Both the position numbers and the translations under genes were made by a program. From positions 744,001 to 808,000 of the forward strand of contig NW_024468912.1 in the NCBI RefSeq assembly GCF_011745365.1: a DNA stretch of 64,000 nt, read 5' to 3'. Below the pieces are notes generated by a model. The model saw nothing but the letters and a program-made list of their open reading frames with translations. It searched no databases and was not told where the DNA came from. Source of the DNA: Cryphonectria parasitica EP155. Lineage: Eukaryota; Ascomycota; Sordariomycetes; Diaporthales; Cryphonectriaceae. Of this stretch, positions 1 to 13,047 are shown piece after piece (position 1 is the stretch's first letter; the number at the start of each line of letters is the position of its first letter).

Positions 1-1920
1 GCTGCCAAGTCCGACGAGGCGAAGGACGTGGGGGCTGCTGAGTCGACGGATGCCACCGTTGCTGCTCACGACGAGAAGATCACACAGCTGGAGGCTGAGC
101 TCAAGGACTGGCAGATCAAGCACGAGTCGGCCCTGGAATCGATGCAGACCACCGAGCAACAGATGAGGACGACGATCGGAGATCTCGAGGCTCAACTTGC
201 GACAGTCAGCGACCAGCTCAAGGAGGCCGCCGTCTCGACCGACAAGGAAGTCGTGGTGAAGGAGGCAGAGGACAAGAGCGAGGAGCTCCTGTCGACGCTG
301 CGCGGCGAGATTGACCAGTACAAGGCGATCATCGACGGCAATGCTACCAAGGTGGCGGAGCTGGAGCAAGCCCACACCGCCGCCAAGAGCGAGCTCGAGG
401 AGGCCCAGAAGGCGCGTGCACTCGCTGCTGCCGAGGCCGAAGAGCACAAGAGGCAGATCGAGAGCCACTTGCACGAGCTGGATGATGTCCGGGCAGAGGC
501 GCAGCAGAACAGGTCCGAGGCCGAGGCCCACAAGCACGATGCGGAGACGCAGAGGGAGCTGATCTCGACTCTCGAGAACCAGATCGCGTCCCACGAGCGC
601 GCCATCAAGACCCACCAGCAGAGCATGGAGGTTCTCAAGACCAATCACGCGAAGCAGGTTGAGGACCTCCACACGTCGACGAAGCAGGAGCACGAGGAGA
701 AGATGGCAGCGGTCAAGGAGGAGCACGCAAGGATCAACAAGAGGCTCGAGAGCCAGCTCGCGGAGGCGCGCGAGGAGCTGATGAAGGTCGCCACGCAGGT
801 TTCCTTTGCCCTCGGCCTAGATGTCAGCGTCGAGCTCATCTCGGAGCGCATCGAGGATCTCATCGCCGACCAGAGGGCCCTGGCCGAGGAGCAGAAGAAG
901 ACGGCTGAGCTGGAGCAGGCAGTGCACGAAATCTCCAACGTCAACGAGTCGCTCGTGCAGGACCTGGAATCGGTCAAGTCGACCCTCTCGGACATCCTCA
1001 TGGAGGACGGCGCTGAGCTCAGGAGCCCGTACCCGACAGTCACCGAGCAGGCCAGCACGGTCAAGAGGAAGATGGTCGACCTGCGGAGCAACAACAAGAA
1101 GAACTCGCGACTGGTCGACGAGCTCGAGGAGCAGCTGCAGAACAACTTTGACCAGGTGCATGCTACCAACAACCGCCTGTCAGCTCTGCACGAGCGCAAT
1201 GTTCAGCTGGAGGATGCCCTCGCCGCCAAGCATAGCCTTCAGTCTCAGCTTGATTCCGTCAAGCTGGAGAAGGCTGCCCTCGAGGTATGTGACTGGCCAC
1301 CATGTTCCCATCCCTTCCCACCAGGTCCACGGGTGCTTTTTGTTTTCTTTCTTTGTACTGACAATTTAATATAATAGGCTCGGCTGAACTCTGGTGACAC
1401 CATGGGTCGTTCCGACTCCATGAACGGAACGATCAGAAAGACAGCCTCGGTCACTTCACTACCCTCACCACCACCTGCCATCCCGCTGCCTCCTCTGCCC
1501 AGCAGTGCTTCCAGCCCGAGCGGCACGACGTCGCCAACACCTGGCATGCGGCCGCCGTCCAAGGACATCACGATGCAGCAGATCCAGGAGGACCAGGAGG
1601 CGCGCATCAGGACGATCGAGAAGCACCTGTCTGCGGAGAAGCAGCTCACATCGACGCTCGAGGAGGCGCTCACAGACCTCGAGAGGCAGTCCAACAAGAT
1701 CAAGGCGGACTGCGAGGCGTGGCGCAGGCGGTGTGGCGATCTCGAGGCCGAGCTCAAGGAGCTGAAGGACAAGCCACAGCAGGACAACCGGTGGAGCCTG
1801 CACCAGGTCGAGGAGGAGAGGAAGAAGCGCGAGGCGGCCGAGAGGGCGCGTGCGCATCTCGAGGAGAGGATGAACGCCATCAACAAGAAGAAGAAGAAGG
1901 GCAGCCTGAACTGCTTCTAG
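1..1920 (+). CDS. C-terminal part of a long coiled-coil protein, probably a kinesin-like motor (5' truncated by window edge)
   Basis: The frame is open from base 1, so the gene begins outside the window. Exons are 1-1284 and 1378-1920, with a 93-nt intron (GTATGT donor, CTGAC branch point, TAG acceptor) that preserves frame. The visible ~608 residues are almost all charged heptad coiled coil, rich in E, K, Q and A. A proline/serine linker (PSPPPAIPLPPLP) follows the intron, then more coiled coil and a polybasic tail ending KKKKKGSLNCF. I see no motor domain because the N-terminus is missing. The tail style resembles fungal kinesin-family proteins, but that is from memory and tentative; another cytoskeletal or tethering coiled-coil protein is possible. 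The near-terminal Cys after a lysine run could favour membrane or polyanion contact (inference). Confidence 0.75.
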
Positions 1921-3425
1921 ACGGAGTGATTCTTTGTATTGCCCTTTTTGGCAGAACAAGAAGAAGTCTCGCTCACGCACGTACTCGCTTCCATGTCAAC
2001 ATGGTTGGCCACAGATTCAGGCATGATGATATCTCTGGTTCGCATTCTTTGCGACCTGACGCTCGGGAATGATTCACACACATATTTTTCAAAGGGACGG
2101 AATGGGAATTTGCTTATCTGGTGGTTTTTTTTTTTTTTTGTTTTTTTTTCATATTAATCTTTCATTTCTCTTCCCCTCCTCCCCTCTCCCCATCTTATCT
2201 GTTTCAAATCTTTCCGTCCCCAGTTTTCTCTTTGCATATATTCCCCCTCTCCGTAACACACACACACACACACACATACATTGATTCTTTCATCTTCTTC
2301 TTTACATACACCACATGTGGCGAGGAGTTTCTATTTTTCCCGCGGAACGAATGATCGATGCAGCTACTTCTGAGACATGCGATGTGCACAGATTGAACTG
2401 AGAGAATGTGTGGGGTCTTTTGATACCTTGTCGTCATAAGTCTTGCGCTTTTCGAAAACCTTTTCCCCCTTTTAAACTTTCTCAACTTATTTTCGCATAC
2501 CCCTCTACACCTACACCTACATCTGTCTACCACACAGCCATATAATCATTATTCACGATTGTCGATAAGTTTTCTGAGAAAGACAACGCGGCGGCGCAGG
2601 AACGGGACCAGCAGAGGAGAAGACCCAGAAAGAGAGAGAGAGCCTTTGCTGCGTTTTGATCGGCAAGGAAACTAGACCTTGGCTTGAAGGACGGAGAAGA
2701 TCTTTGATAGATCGAAAGAAGGAGGAAGAAGAAGAAGAAGGTGGAGAAGTAGCAGAGGAGAGAAAGGGAGAGTTGTGAAACGCCCGCTTAGTTGCTTGTT
2801 CTGTTTTTCTTTGCTTGATGGATGAAATTTCGATAGCTGCGTGCTGAGATACCACTCAATGCATTTCTTGCCTTTACTCTTCTCAGATGTAGTCTGCTAT
2901 CATTTTCGGCTTCATCCTCGTGACTCTTGCGAAGAACAGACCAGAAAAGTAAGGTAAACACACATGTCGGAGAGAGGCTTAGTGGACCTGGTTCAAGGAT
3001 TCTAGGTTCTTGTCGGGCAAGTTGAGAGATTACCATAGCGTCTTACACCTACACGAACCGGTAAGAAGAATGAGTAAGTATGAGGCATGTTGATAGCTGG
3101 AGACTTATCTAGATCAGTAGGTATAAACGAGTGTCTATCTTATATTGAAGAAGAGAAGAGAAATGATTAGAACTGAGTGTGTGCGTGTGATTGAGGGACC
3201 AACAACGACAAGACAATGCCCCTTCCTCCAAGCGTTATTGATTATGCCAGCCCTTGCAACGAGAGGGTTTAAGCAGTGCACATGTCGAGAAGGCTGAACA
3301 AACATCTCCTTGTTCCCTGCCAGGCTTCATCCCCCGTCACCCAAAAGTGACCATTACTATGTTCCGTCTCCATCTCGACTAGTCTTTCCCTCCCTCCATT
3401 CGTTATCCTCGTATCGACTCTCCGA
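1921..3425. other. Convergent intergenic spacer, no gene seen
   Basis: About 1.5 kb between two convergent genes. It holds T-rich stretches near 2126-2152, a (CA)n microsatellite at about 2259-2276 and a GA/AAG-rich stretch around 2620-2770. Short open frames here have no conserved motif and cross low-complexity sequence. It probably carries the 3' UTRs of both flanking genes. Confidence 0.6.
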
Positions 3426-5442
3426 TCACGAACCTTGCAGCGGCCACTTTGTATCCGACAACCTCGAAGGCCCCTTGGATCCCTTGACAGGAGCTGTCCC
3501 GACCCTCGCCACCATCGTACCGCCTTTGCTGCTATTGTTGTTGTTGTTGTTATTGCTGCTGCCGCCGCCGCCGCCGCCGCCGCCGCTGCTGCTACCACCG
3601 TCAAGCGGACCAAAGGGGCTGACCGACGCAGCCGACAGCCACTTCTGCAGGTTCGCGCCCTGCTGCAGTCCAGACTCGGGCCTGAACAGCTGCTGCCGCT
3701 GCTCTTCCTGCACGGCGAGCAGGCCCTTGGGGTCCGGGTCGACCTTGGGGAAGACGCTCCACTGGTTGTTGTTGTTGTTGTTCTTGGTAGCACTACCACT
3801 TCCGCCCTCCTTGGCCTTGTTATACTTGTCGTTTCTGGTGTTGTTGTCGTCATCCACATCATCACCACCACCACCACCACCACTGCTCGTCGTCTGCTGC
3901 TTCTTCTTGGGCTTCGCCGGCGGCGGATCAGCAAGCTTCACCGCCTTCTTATTTCCCAGACTACCGCCAGTGCGCACATAATTCTTGGAAAGCCCCTCGC
4001 CGCCTGGCTCCCGCGTGACGCCCAGCCTGGACAAAGGAGCGATCGGCCCAGGCCCAGATCCAAGCCTCGCCTTCTCGCCACCTCCTGCCCCCAAGCTACC
4101 GTCACCATCCACCCCACGCGGCGAGGATAGAACCACAGGAGGGAGCTCCTTGATATCCAGGCTGCCCGCTCCTCCTCCTCCTCCTCCTCCTCCTCCTCCT
4201 CCTCCTCCTCGTTTCCCGTCGTCCGCCATGGAGTTGTAGCTCTGGCCGGTCCCAGGACGAGCGCCTTCCATCTCGCGCTTCTTCTTGCGTCTGTACCGGA
4301 GGACGAGGAGCACGACGCCCACGGTGAGCAACGAGGAGCCGACAAAGGTGCCGATGATGGCTGCTGCAGCCTGTGTGATGGACACCGCCGCGCCCTGGGC
4401 TTGTAGGACTTCACGGTCCGCTTCAGCCTGTTTTGTTTTATTTACACGGGTCAGTTTTATGGGCAAGAAAATAGTAGTAGTAGTCTTATGATTGCTTAAG
4501 AAAGATGATATCGCTTTCCGAGTAAGACATGAAATGGGGAAGAGAGAGAAGGAAGAAAAAGAAGAAAAAAGAAAAGAAAAACGTCACACAAGAACTCACC
4601 CTCGTAGTGGTAACCTGGGCCAGCGCCGCCTGCAGCCTCGTAGCCGCATCACCGCTCGCCAGCGCGAGGATGCTGCTGGCGGAGCTCGTGCAGCTGGCGA
4701 GCGCCGAACTGCCCGACGAGCTGGCCGCGCTGAGGGCACCCGTCAGCGAGGCGACGGACTGCGTGGCCTGCTGCAGGCTCTGGCTCAGCTGCTGCGACGA
4801 CTGGCTCAACTGCTGGGAGGATTGGCTGAGCTGCTGTGACGACTGGCTCAGCTGCTGGCTGGCCTGCGACACCACGCGCGAGGCGGAGCTGAGGGACTGC
4901 AGGGCCGACTGGGCGGAGGACTGGGCCGACTGGAGCTGGGAGTTGAGCTGGTCGATCTGGGCTTGGTCCTGTCGGGGGAGGAGGCGGCGAAGAGGGTGTG
5001 GAGGCGGTGTGGTTGCGGCGGTAGTCTGGGTTGTTGCTTCTTGTTGTAGAGTTGCTGTTCTCCGGCGCAGTTCTGCCTCGTTGGCGTGCTGCGTTGATGA
5101 AAGCGAAGAAGATGACGACGACGATGATGATGATGATGGCGACCCTTCTGCAGTCGGCTTGCCAAGAACAACTCCTCCTTCTCCTCCTCCACCACCTCTT
5201 CCTGTTTCTTGGCTCAACCCGCCAGCAGCCAGACCAGTTGGATAAGGCTGCGCCATGAAGATCCGCCACTCTTCAGTCCCCTCCGACAGATTTATAATCT
5301 TCTCCTCCTCGCGCGAGCCCAGACTCGACGGCGCGCTGCGCTCAGGCCCTGCCCAGGCGTCATTCTCGCTCGCCCACGCACAGCCCAACGAGAGCACGAG
5401 AAGAAGAAGACGTATACGTGAAAAAGCACATCTTCCAGCCAT
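3426..5442 (-). CDS. Signal-peptide, single-pass membrane glycoprotein with Ser/Gln repeats
   Basis: Two exons on the minus strand: 5442-4600 and 4427-3426. The 172-nt intron has GTGAGT, an ACTGAC branch point and a CAG acceptor; total 614 aa. Order: signal peptide (MAGRCAFSRIRLLLLVLSLG), a Ser-rich region with a polyserine run, a 7-residue repeat of the type SQSSQQL at about residues 195-228, an Ala/Ser stalk, one transmembrane helix (IIGTFVGSSLLTVGVVLLVL), then a basic stop-transfer RYRRKKKR. The cytoplasmic tail has poly-Gly and poly-Asn tracts. The layout is that of a type I wall-stress-sensor-like or mucin-like surface protein (inference); I see no WSC cysteine domain. The homopolymer codon tracts are likely length-polymorphic. 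Confidence 0.75.
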
Positions 5443-8342
5443 TTTTGGGGGTTGGAGAAGTATTAATCGAATGACGCGATGTCCAGCATCGAAAGAAGAG
5501 GAAGACCTTCACACACACACACACACCGTCTCCGTCACCTGAACAGGACATCCATGACCGAAGAAAGATGGGGGAAGGAAAGAATGGAGGGGGCGAAGTG
5601 GATGATTGCGTTGGGCAAAGAAGAGTGGGCTGGGCTAACTTTTCTTTCTTTCTTGTTTCCCCTCGGACAACAGACGAGATGAAGAGGGACTGACCAGTCA
5701 GCAAAGGAGGAAGGTAGTTCAACCACGACACGACGAGACAAGATGCAACAGTGGCCAGACAGAAAAAGACAGAGAGCCAACCAGCTTTTGCCCAGAGCCA
5801 CCCAAGCATACAGAAAGAGGGAAGGACAGGCTAGCACACTGTTCCTCCGAGGAACGAGACGGGCGCCGAAGTTCAATCCAGAAGGACCTTTTGTCTGTCT
5901 GTCTGTCTATTTGTCTGGACATGGGGTTGCGTATGAGCCGAACTTGCTTCGCACCTGAACCAGCAGCGTGGGGAAGAAGAAGAAGAATAAGCATAGTCAA
6001 CGACACATGTTGCAATCGATCTGATGCTATAACGGCAGGGGTATGAATCCCCATAAGCTGTCAAGAGCGGATCGAAGACGATCCAACCCTCCCTGGTAAA
6101 TCGATCCCACCGTCACATCTGGACCGGGTGTTTTTCATGCATGCAAGGCTGAACCTGGTGGTGGTGGAGGAGCAGGAGCAGGAGGTAATGGTGGTGGTGG
6201 TGGTGAAGACCAACGCAACTGACTCTCCCACTGGATCAAACCGTTTCCAGGGATGACGGAATTTGGGTTATTCTCCGTGTCCCAGGCCCAGATAGGGTGG
6301 GCATGACCGAGCAGGCAATGTGATGGCCAAGGGGAGGGATATAGATGAACCTGGGCCCATGGACCAGCAGGCACAACAGTGATGGAGCAGACAGAAGGAA
6401 ACTTTGCAACGACCTCAGACGACTGCGTGTTCGGACAGCAGGTGAACCGTGAACCATGTGGCAAATCACACAGGGGAGGCGGGGGCCCAAGGAAACCCAT
6501 CATCACGAGGTGAACCACCCCTCCTCACCCCCCCTCCATCATGCAACAAGTCTGCGGTGAGCACAGAGCCAGCTTCCAATTCATCCTCATGTTCTTGCAT
6601 GTCGACGATATCGAGCAAGCTTTCTCAGCTTCCGGCCTTCTTGGACCCCGAGAACGATACATTGGGCTTGACCTGATGTGTAATGAAGTGAACGTTTTCG
6701 TTCCAGGCCATGGCAGGAAAGTCTGTAATCCCATGGTGTGTATGTGCATATGTGTGTAAAGAGAGGTCGATCATGTTCTTGGGGGGTTTTTTATCTCTCT
6801 TCTTTGCCCCCCCCCCCCCCCCTCCCCAAGGAGACTCCTACCAAGCCACCCAAGTCGCAGTCTTCTTGTGCGAAGGCTTCCGAGAGAGCACTTCATGCAC
6901 TTCTGGATCTGGATCAATCCCGACACGTCGTTCTGCACGCGAAGGAAGAAGGGGTGCCGAGAAGAGGACTGTGAGTGTCGCAGTTGTGAAAAAGGATAAC
7001 AAGTGGCTCCTCTCTTGGTACTGGTCCATGCTTCCGCGACGCAACGAACCATGTCTCAGGTAACCGGAAGACAGAAAGGGAATCTATAATGCATGACCCT
7101 GTATTATTGGATTATCCAACCAGGTTCTGCCGACGCAACCGACCCAGCAGTAACGATACGATACAACTCTGTTGGCAGGGTCGAAAACGACAGTATAGAT
7201 CTGTGGTTGAGAAGTCCGTATTGGTCGGAGCCCGGTGGTCTCTTTTGTCTTACCTATGAGAGATTCTGTGAGAAAGAGAGAGAAATGTGAAGGGTGGAGC
7301 GCTGAAGCGGGAGGGTCCAGGCCGTCTTGACATCCTCCTCCCTCATCAGAGCTATGTATACTCGGCGAGACCTTATTCCTCCACAGCATTTGCCACAACT
7401 TAGCTCAACAGGTGACATGCAAGAGAGAGAGATCCTCTGGGGTTTCAGATCAGGGTTGGGGACCCAAAGGTCGGCTTGAGGCTCAAAGAAAACAGCTTTC
7501 GCATGTGTCACAATATCACAGTCACTGGTTCTGGTTCTGGTTCTGGTGTTGAGGCATTGACTGCTGACGAGTCTTTTCTTCTTCTTTCTTTTGTGGCATG
7601 TTGCAATGACAACGAATGAGCCAATCAATCGGTGCAACGCTGAGGCACCTCGGCATGGTGTGGCAACCCCAGAACTGTTCATTCTCTGGTGTGTTGATAA
7701 CGGAGGTTGGCATAAGATTCCTGGTGCAGATGATACGAACGTAGTGTCAAGTTGTTGCAAGCCGCATGCGAGAGGGGGGGCAAGGGGGATGGCTTGCTGG
7801 GCCCCCCGGCTGAGATCTAAATCTTGCTCCCATTGATCCATCAACTACGATAAATAATCATTTTTCTTCTTTTGTTTTTTTCTTGAGAAACAGACAAAGA
7901 AGAAAAGAAATCCAAATAACTGCCCATCATCATCAGGTTTGCCGCATGCGCACTGTATCGCGAAGCCTGGATCATTCCCGTTTCCCGAGCTCCTTGACCC
8001 CTTGAACGCCGTCATCATGCATGCGACCCCTGGTTTTTCTTGTGTCGACAGGCAGGCCGCCCGACCGCCAGCCAGCTAGCTCCCTTGACACGCAGAGAGA
8101 CATTTCCGCCAGGCCACGGTGGTTTCCAGTTATTAAGGGTGGTGATGGCGGTGTCCGATGGCCTCCTCTGACGTTCTCTCACACATATACACGCACACAG
8201 GACTGGTTTCTCTCGTCACTCTGCATGCTCACTCTCTTCTTTCCTTCCTCTGCTCTTGCCCCGTGGACTCTCCCCTCCGTGGTGGCCACGAAATCTCCTT
8301 CCCAGGCTCGGAACGACGAGAGGACTTTCCAAACATGTTTCT
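5443..8342. other. Long spacer without a supported gene
   Basis: About 2.9 kb upstream of the membrane-protein gene and downstream of the ERD2 gene. It contains a (CA)n run near 5511-5526, a TGTC run near 5891-5908, and a C homopolymer at about 6807-6823. Open frames are short, overlap each other on both strands and carry no recognisable domain. Confidence 0.5.
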
Positions 8343-9285
8343 CTAGACGGGCAGCTTGAACTTCTTGCCCTTCATGACCTTGGTGTAGTAGATCCAGAAG
8401 AAGTCGCTGTACATGACGGTCTGGATAATACCGGCGATGACAGCGATCCAGTCCACCTTATGGTTCTCCTCCGCGACGTATCGATAGATCCAATTGGGGA
8501 TGTAGAGAGCCCTGTAGAGGCCGAGGGCGGCCAAGTAATGGGTAGTGATGGTCTCGGCCTCCCCGGTGCGCTGCAGCATGAAGAGCTGCGGGAGGATGGC
8601 GACGGACTCGAGCCAGATGGAGAAAGCCCAGAAGATCTCGGACACGGTGTACTTGTAGGGCCAGACGATGGCCAGGACGGCCGCCCCGCCCAGGAGGTAC
8701 TCGACGCGGAAGGTGTCGAGGTTCGGGTCATTGGTGGGCTTGTACGCGTTGGTCATGAGATAGAGGATGTAGCCCTGGGAGCCGATGAAGGCGATCTTGA
8801 ACAGGAGGTTGTAGATACTATTGGTTTGGAAGAGATCTGCCGGGACAAGGGAGGGAGACGGGGTCAGCCATCGACTGCGCTCATGGCTTTCTCTCGCTAA
8901 TGTTTTATGATCAATTGCTTACCGAGATATCTCGTGATGTAGACGAGGAAATACATGCATTGCGACTTGAAGGATATTCCGGAACAGCTCTAGAAGCAAC
9001 CGGACAGTTTCGTTAGGGATACCGTCTAACTTTTACGCCTCCATCTCCATTAAGAAGGGGCACAACGAACCTTGAGATCGACCATCTTGTGAAGCAGGAT
9101 CAGGATTGACCCCAGATGGCAGAAGTCCGCTGTGTAGAACATGAACAATGGTCAGCGCAGCCCGGCGCGACGAAGTTGAAGCCCGCATCGCAGCCTGCTA
9201 GGGACGCAGGGTGGTTGCAGCAGAAAGACGACCAGGAGGAGGAGGATACGTATTGCATACCGAGGACGCGGAACACATTCAACAT
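8343..9285 (-). CDS. ERD2: ER lumen protein-retaining receptor (KDEL/HDEL receptor)
   Basis: Seven-helix Golgi/ER receptor that retrieves HDEL/KDEL proteins to the ER. Four exons on the minus strand: 9285-9261, 9129-9071, 8989-8923 and 8836-8343, total 214 aa, the usual family length. It starts [17 protein letters not shown] and contains the family signatures [22 protein letters not shown] and the C-terminal region [11 protein letters not shown]. The tail ends KGKKFKLPV, matching the basic cytosolic tail of fungal ERD2. All joins keep frame: the first exon ends after the first base of an Ala codon and the third after the first base of an Asp codon. A single-copy housekeeping gene with nothing unusual. 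Confidence 0.95.
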
Positions 9286-10093
9286 CTTGGACGACGGTGT
9301 GGGCTCGAGCCACTTGGATGGAGTGAAGAGGTAGACTGGTGAAGGAGAGGCGAGACCATGCGAGTCTCGGATTGAAAAGGATGGGCGTCGGTCCACGACG
9401 AGTTGGACGAGCTCAATGGGCGAAATGGTGTTGTCGTTGCTGACTTGTGAGTTTGTCTGAATTAAATTACCAAAGAAAAAAAAGAAGCTCTCCTACAACA
9501 ACAAGGCACAAGGCACAAGCATAGACACGGCAGGTGGAAAGGACACGACGCGATTAGCTTCTGATTGGCCCCCCCTGGCTTCTAAACTTGGGAGCTATGT
9601 ACCATAGTATGCACAGTAGCTGAGTACGGACAGTAGCACGATGTACCGTGGCAGGCTATGCATGCTATTATGGTGAGGTAAGCTGAGGGCTTAGCCACTA
9701 ACAGGGGAAAGGCCCGGGCTAGGCCTAAATTAGGCCCAGAAAGCATTACCAATCCACTGGAAGCCCAGGGCTTCAGGGCCACTTAACAGAGGTTACTGCA
9801 ATCCAAGCCCCCGACACGCCTCAAGTATCGTCTTGTCTGTTAGTGAGTCCTCGTCATCATGAAGCCTCTCGGCTCACACTGCCCACTCAGCCTAAGTACT
9901 CAACGCTCATCGACATCAATGGAAGATTCGATAGCGGCCATGTATATCCCCTCATAATCATCCCCTTCTAGAAGAAGAAAAATCTATTTCCTTTGTCTAT
10001 ACCAAATACCATTTCTGTACATATACATACACACAATAATCACTAGCTTTCAATACACTCAGCAACAGAACTCGCATTTCTCCACCACCGGAA
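9286..10093. promoter_or_regulatory. Divergent upstream region of ERD2 and the WLM protease gene
   Basis: About 0.8 kb between two divergent start codons, so it should hold both promoters. I see no clear TATA box or recognised operator, and no small gene could be supported. Confidence 0.5.
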
Positions 10094-11426
10094 ATGGATG
10101 ACAACACAACCAAAGAAGGCGAGATTCCTCCCGCGCTGTCCATCCACATCTCCAAAGGCGGCAAGACCATAGACGTCCAGCTTCCCGGAGATGCTCTCCT
10201 CTCAGATCTCATAACGGCATGTGAAGAGTCCGCAGCGTGGGGCCCATCGCCTGGAGCAGAAGCACCAGCAGATCATGACACCTCCTCGCAACCACCACAA
10301 CATTTCGACTGGGACAAGGCCAAGTTCATAGCCAAGGGCGCCATGCTGAGGTCCGGCCCGGACGATAACAAGACGATCGCCCATCTTGACGGGAAGAAGG
10401 TCACGCTGCAGGTGCCCACGTTGGAGGATCTGCAAGGGCTAAGGGAATCCTCGGCTGCGGCCAGAGCGAGACAGGACCGCAGAGAGGCGCAGAGGAGGGC
10501 CGCGGTGCCGGCACGGCGGACGGTGGGACAGAAGCGACGGCAGGAGGACTCGGAGTACACGTTTCTACGGATCGAGCCGCTGCCTGGGTTGAGGAATCCG
10601 GAGAGGAGCCGGGAGTTGCTGGTGCGGCTGGCCGAGGACCCTGGAATCAAGGCTGCCATGAGAAAACATAAGTTCACAGGTATGTGGAAAGACTGTTGTC
10701 TCTGAAACGTGAGGTTTCCTTTGCGTAATGAAAGCGTCATACGAGGAAAAGACCCACGAGACTCTTGTTTAAGTGAAAGGAAGGATGAAACATCCACACA
10801 CATACACACACACACACGCACACACACAAACACAAAGCTAACAATACTCCACAGTCGGCCTCCTCACAGAGATGGACCCCCTAAGCAACACCCAGTCCTC
10901 CCACGAAGGCACAACCCGCCTCCTAGGCCTCAACCGCAACCACGGCGAGGCCATCGAGCTCCGCCTCCGCACCGACGCCTACGACGGCTACCGCGCCTAC
11001 CGCACCATCCGCGACACCCTCTGCCACGAGCTCGCCCACAACGTCCACGGCCCCCACGACCGCAACTTCTGGGACCTGTGCCACCAGATCGAGCGGGAGG
11101 TTGCAGCTGCCGACTGGCGGCACGGTGGGCAGAGCGTCGGCGGCGGGGCAGGACAGGAAGGGTTCTTTTATGAGCCGAGCGCCGAGGCTGATGTTCCTGA
11201 CCATGGGGGCTGGACGGGCGGGACTTATGTTCTTGGTGCGAGCAGCAGCAGCAGCGCGTCAGGAGGAGGAGGAGGAGCGACGAGCGGTGGTGGTGGTAGT
11301 TCTGGTGGTGGACTGAGCAGGCGGGATGTGATCGCGAGGGCGGCAGAGGAGAGGATGAGGAGAATGCAGGAGGATAGCAAGCCACCCGACGAGAACGGCG
11401 AGGGTGGGAGCCGGACGAGTAGGTAG
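10094..11426 (+). CDS. Ubiquitin-like plus WLM (Wss1-like) metalloprotease
   Basis: Exons 10094-10679 and 10855-11426; the 175-nt intron has a GTATGT donor and ACAG acceptor and crosses a CA repeat. Total 385 aa. The N-terminal ~100 residues (ISKGGKTIDVQLPGDALLSDL and following) look like a ubiquitin-like fold. The WLM domain follows, with the zinc site HELAHNVHGPHD at about residues 253-264 (HExxHxxHxxxD, catalytic Glu254). WLM proteins of the Wss1/SPRTN type cleave DNA-protein crosslinks or SUMO/ubiquitin-conjugated proteins; the ubiquitin-like plus WLM fusion is a known fungal arrangement. The C-terminus has Ser-rich and Gly-rich low complexity and ends with a short charged helix. Substrate is not deducible from sequence. 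Confidence 0.88.
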
Positions 11427-13047
11427 TATGACAGTGCGCAAAAGCGAGGCAATGTCTACTACTACTACTACTACTACTACTGCCGTGAATACCACGTCAA
11501 CCTAAACCAGCATACCATACCCATACCCATACCATACATAGCCTGCATCATCACAGGACCATTCACTGCGCGAAGAAGGGATAGTCGCGGTCGTAATAAA
11601 TCACATGAAACAGACAAGAGTCCTGTCACTCACTGCAAGAGCATTCCTGACCGAGCAAAGTAAGAAAACAAGTGGTCATTCAGAACCAGGCCAGGCCAGG
11701 CCAGGCCAGTCCGTCTCAGGCCCGTTCAGGCCCGCCATGTCTCCCTGCATATCTGGTCTCGATAGAGGCTTAGTATATACAGTAAGTACGACTCAGTTCG
11801 ACCTACTACAGTCGATGATGCTGAACATTTAGTTATGTAAGAGTGCAAGTGAATGTCTAACCATTTAGTCAATTTCTGATTGATTGCATTCTCTCTCTGG
11901 GGGTATCATCGTGACTATGCGCTCCTTTCTTTCCCTCCCTCTCTTCTTCCATAATTTCGCCCTCTGTGCGATATTAACAGCATAATGACAACATTCCCAA
12001 AAGATCAGATCTCCCCCCCCCCCCGCCCCGTGTAGCCCTCGTTTGTTGATGTATGTAAACAGGATTGGAACCTTCCTTTCCCTTCTTGATGTGCGTGCAG
12101 CGAACACAAACGTGTTGCTACTCTCTTGGCGCCCCATCTCGGCCGTAGCCCATGGACATGTTGGGACGTGGTGTAAGGGGCGCCCGCCAAGGCTCTTGAA
12201 TACCAACGGCGCCCGTTTCTTTCCCCTTCTTGGCGGCGGCGGTAGGGGACAGAACTATTTTAGACCTCAAGCCATCTCCGTCTTGGGATGCTCGGAATCT
12301 AGCCCGCCGTTGCGTCCATAGAAAAGAAACCAAATAGCCACTCAACACCAGTGAATGTAGGAGATATATATTTGGGGCCATATCCAACTTCAACACACAT
12401 GCACCATCCAAATAATGTCTGCACGTCCCTCCTTTCTCTCTTCTTTCCCATCATTCTTTCTCCCCCCACCCCTTCAGGTTATGTGATTCTCCCTCCATCA
12501 AAAAAAAAAAATTTAAGTAAAGATGGTACCGCATAGAAACCTTTCTTTCTACTTTCGCGATGGTTGCTTGCTCATGCAAAATTGTCGTCATTGTCGGTCG
12601 TCGGCGCGGCATCTTCAGAAGAAGAAAAAACAATTGGTTCGGGTTGGATATCGAAGCATATAAAAACCCTTTTGGGAAAACGCCGGCTCGCTATGCTTGA
12701 ATATCATATGCTGGATTTGAGATCTGGTGGCCTGGGCGAGACCGTGGGGCCTTGTTCCAAAGAGGATCAGGCCGCGTGGGGAAGAGCGAGCGCGGTGGGG
12801 CTCGAGGAGCCCACGACAGTTGTTGTTATGGCGATGCTCAGGAGCTGTCCTCCGGTCGTGGCAGGTCCAACAAGCCTTGTAGACCAGGTCAGGCCGGGAC
12901 AGCACGCCCAGGGCGACTTGAGGAGCCCCGGTGGGCATCGGATCCGCCGGAGAGTCGGTGGTAGGGAGGAACGAGGACAAGTCGTCGTAGTCGATCCCCA
13001 CCGTCGCAGATTCTCCTTATTCTTGGACTCTTGAAGTTTCTGTGGGT
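11427..13047. other. Convergent spacer with microsatellites, no supported gene
   Basis: Includes a CTA trinucleotide repeat at about 11457-11480, short ATACCC repeats near 11515-11535, a CCAGG pentamer repeat near 11687-11708 and a C run at about 12010-12021. An open minus-strand frame at 12615-13001 just downstream of the LicD gene has a protein-like start but no defensible splice joining it to that gene, so it is not called. Confidence 0.45.
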
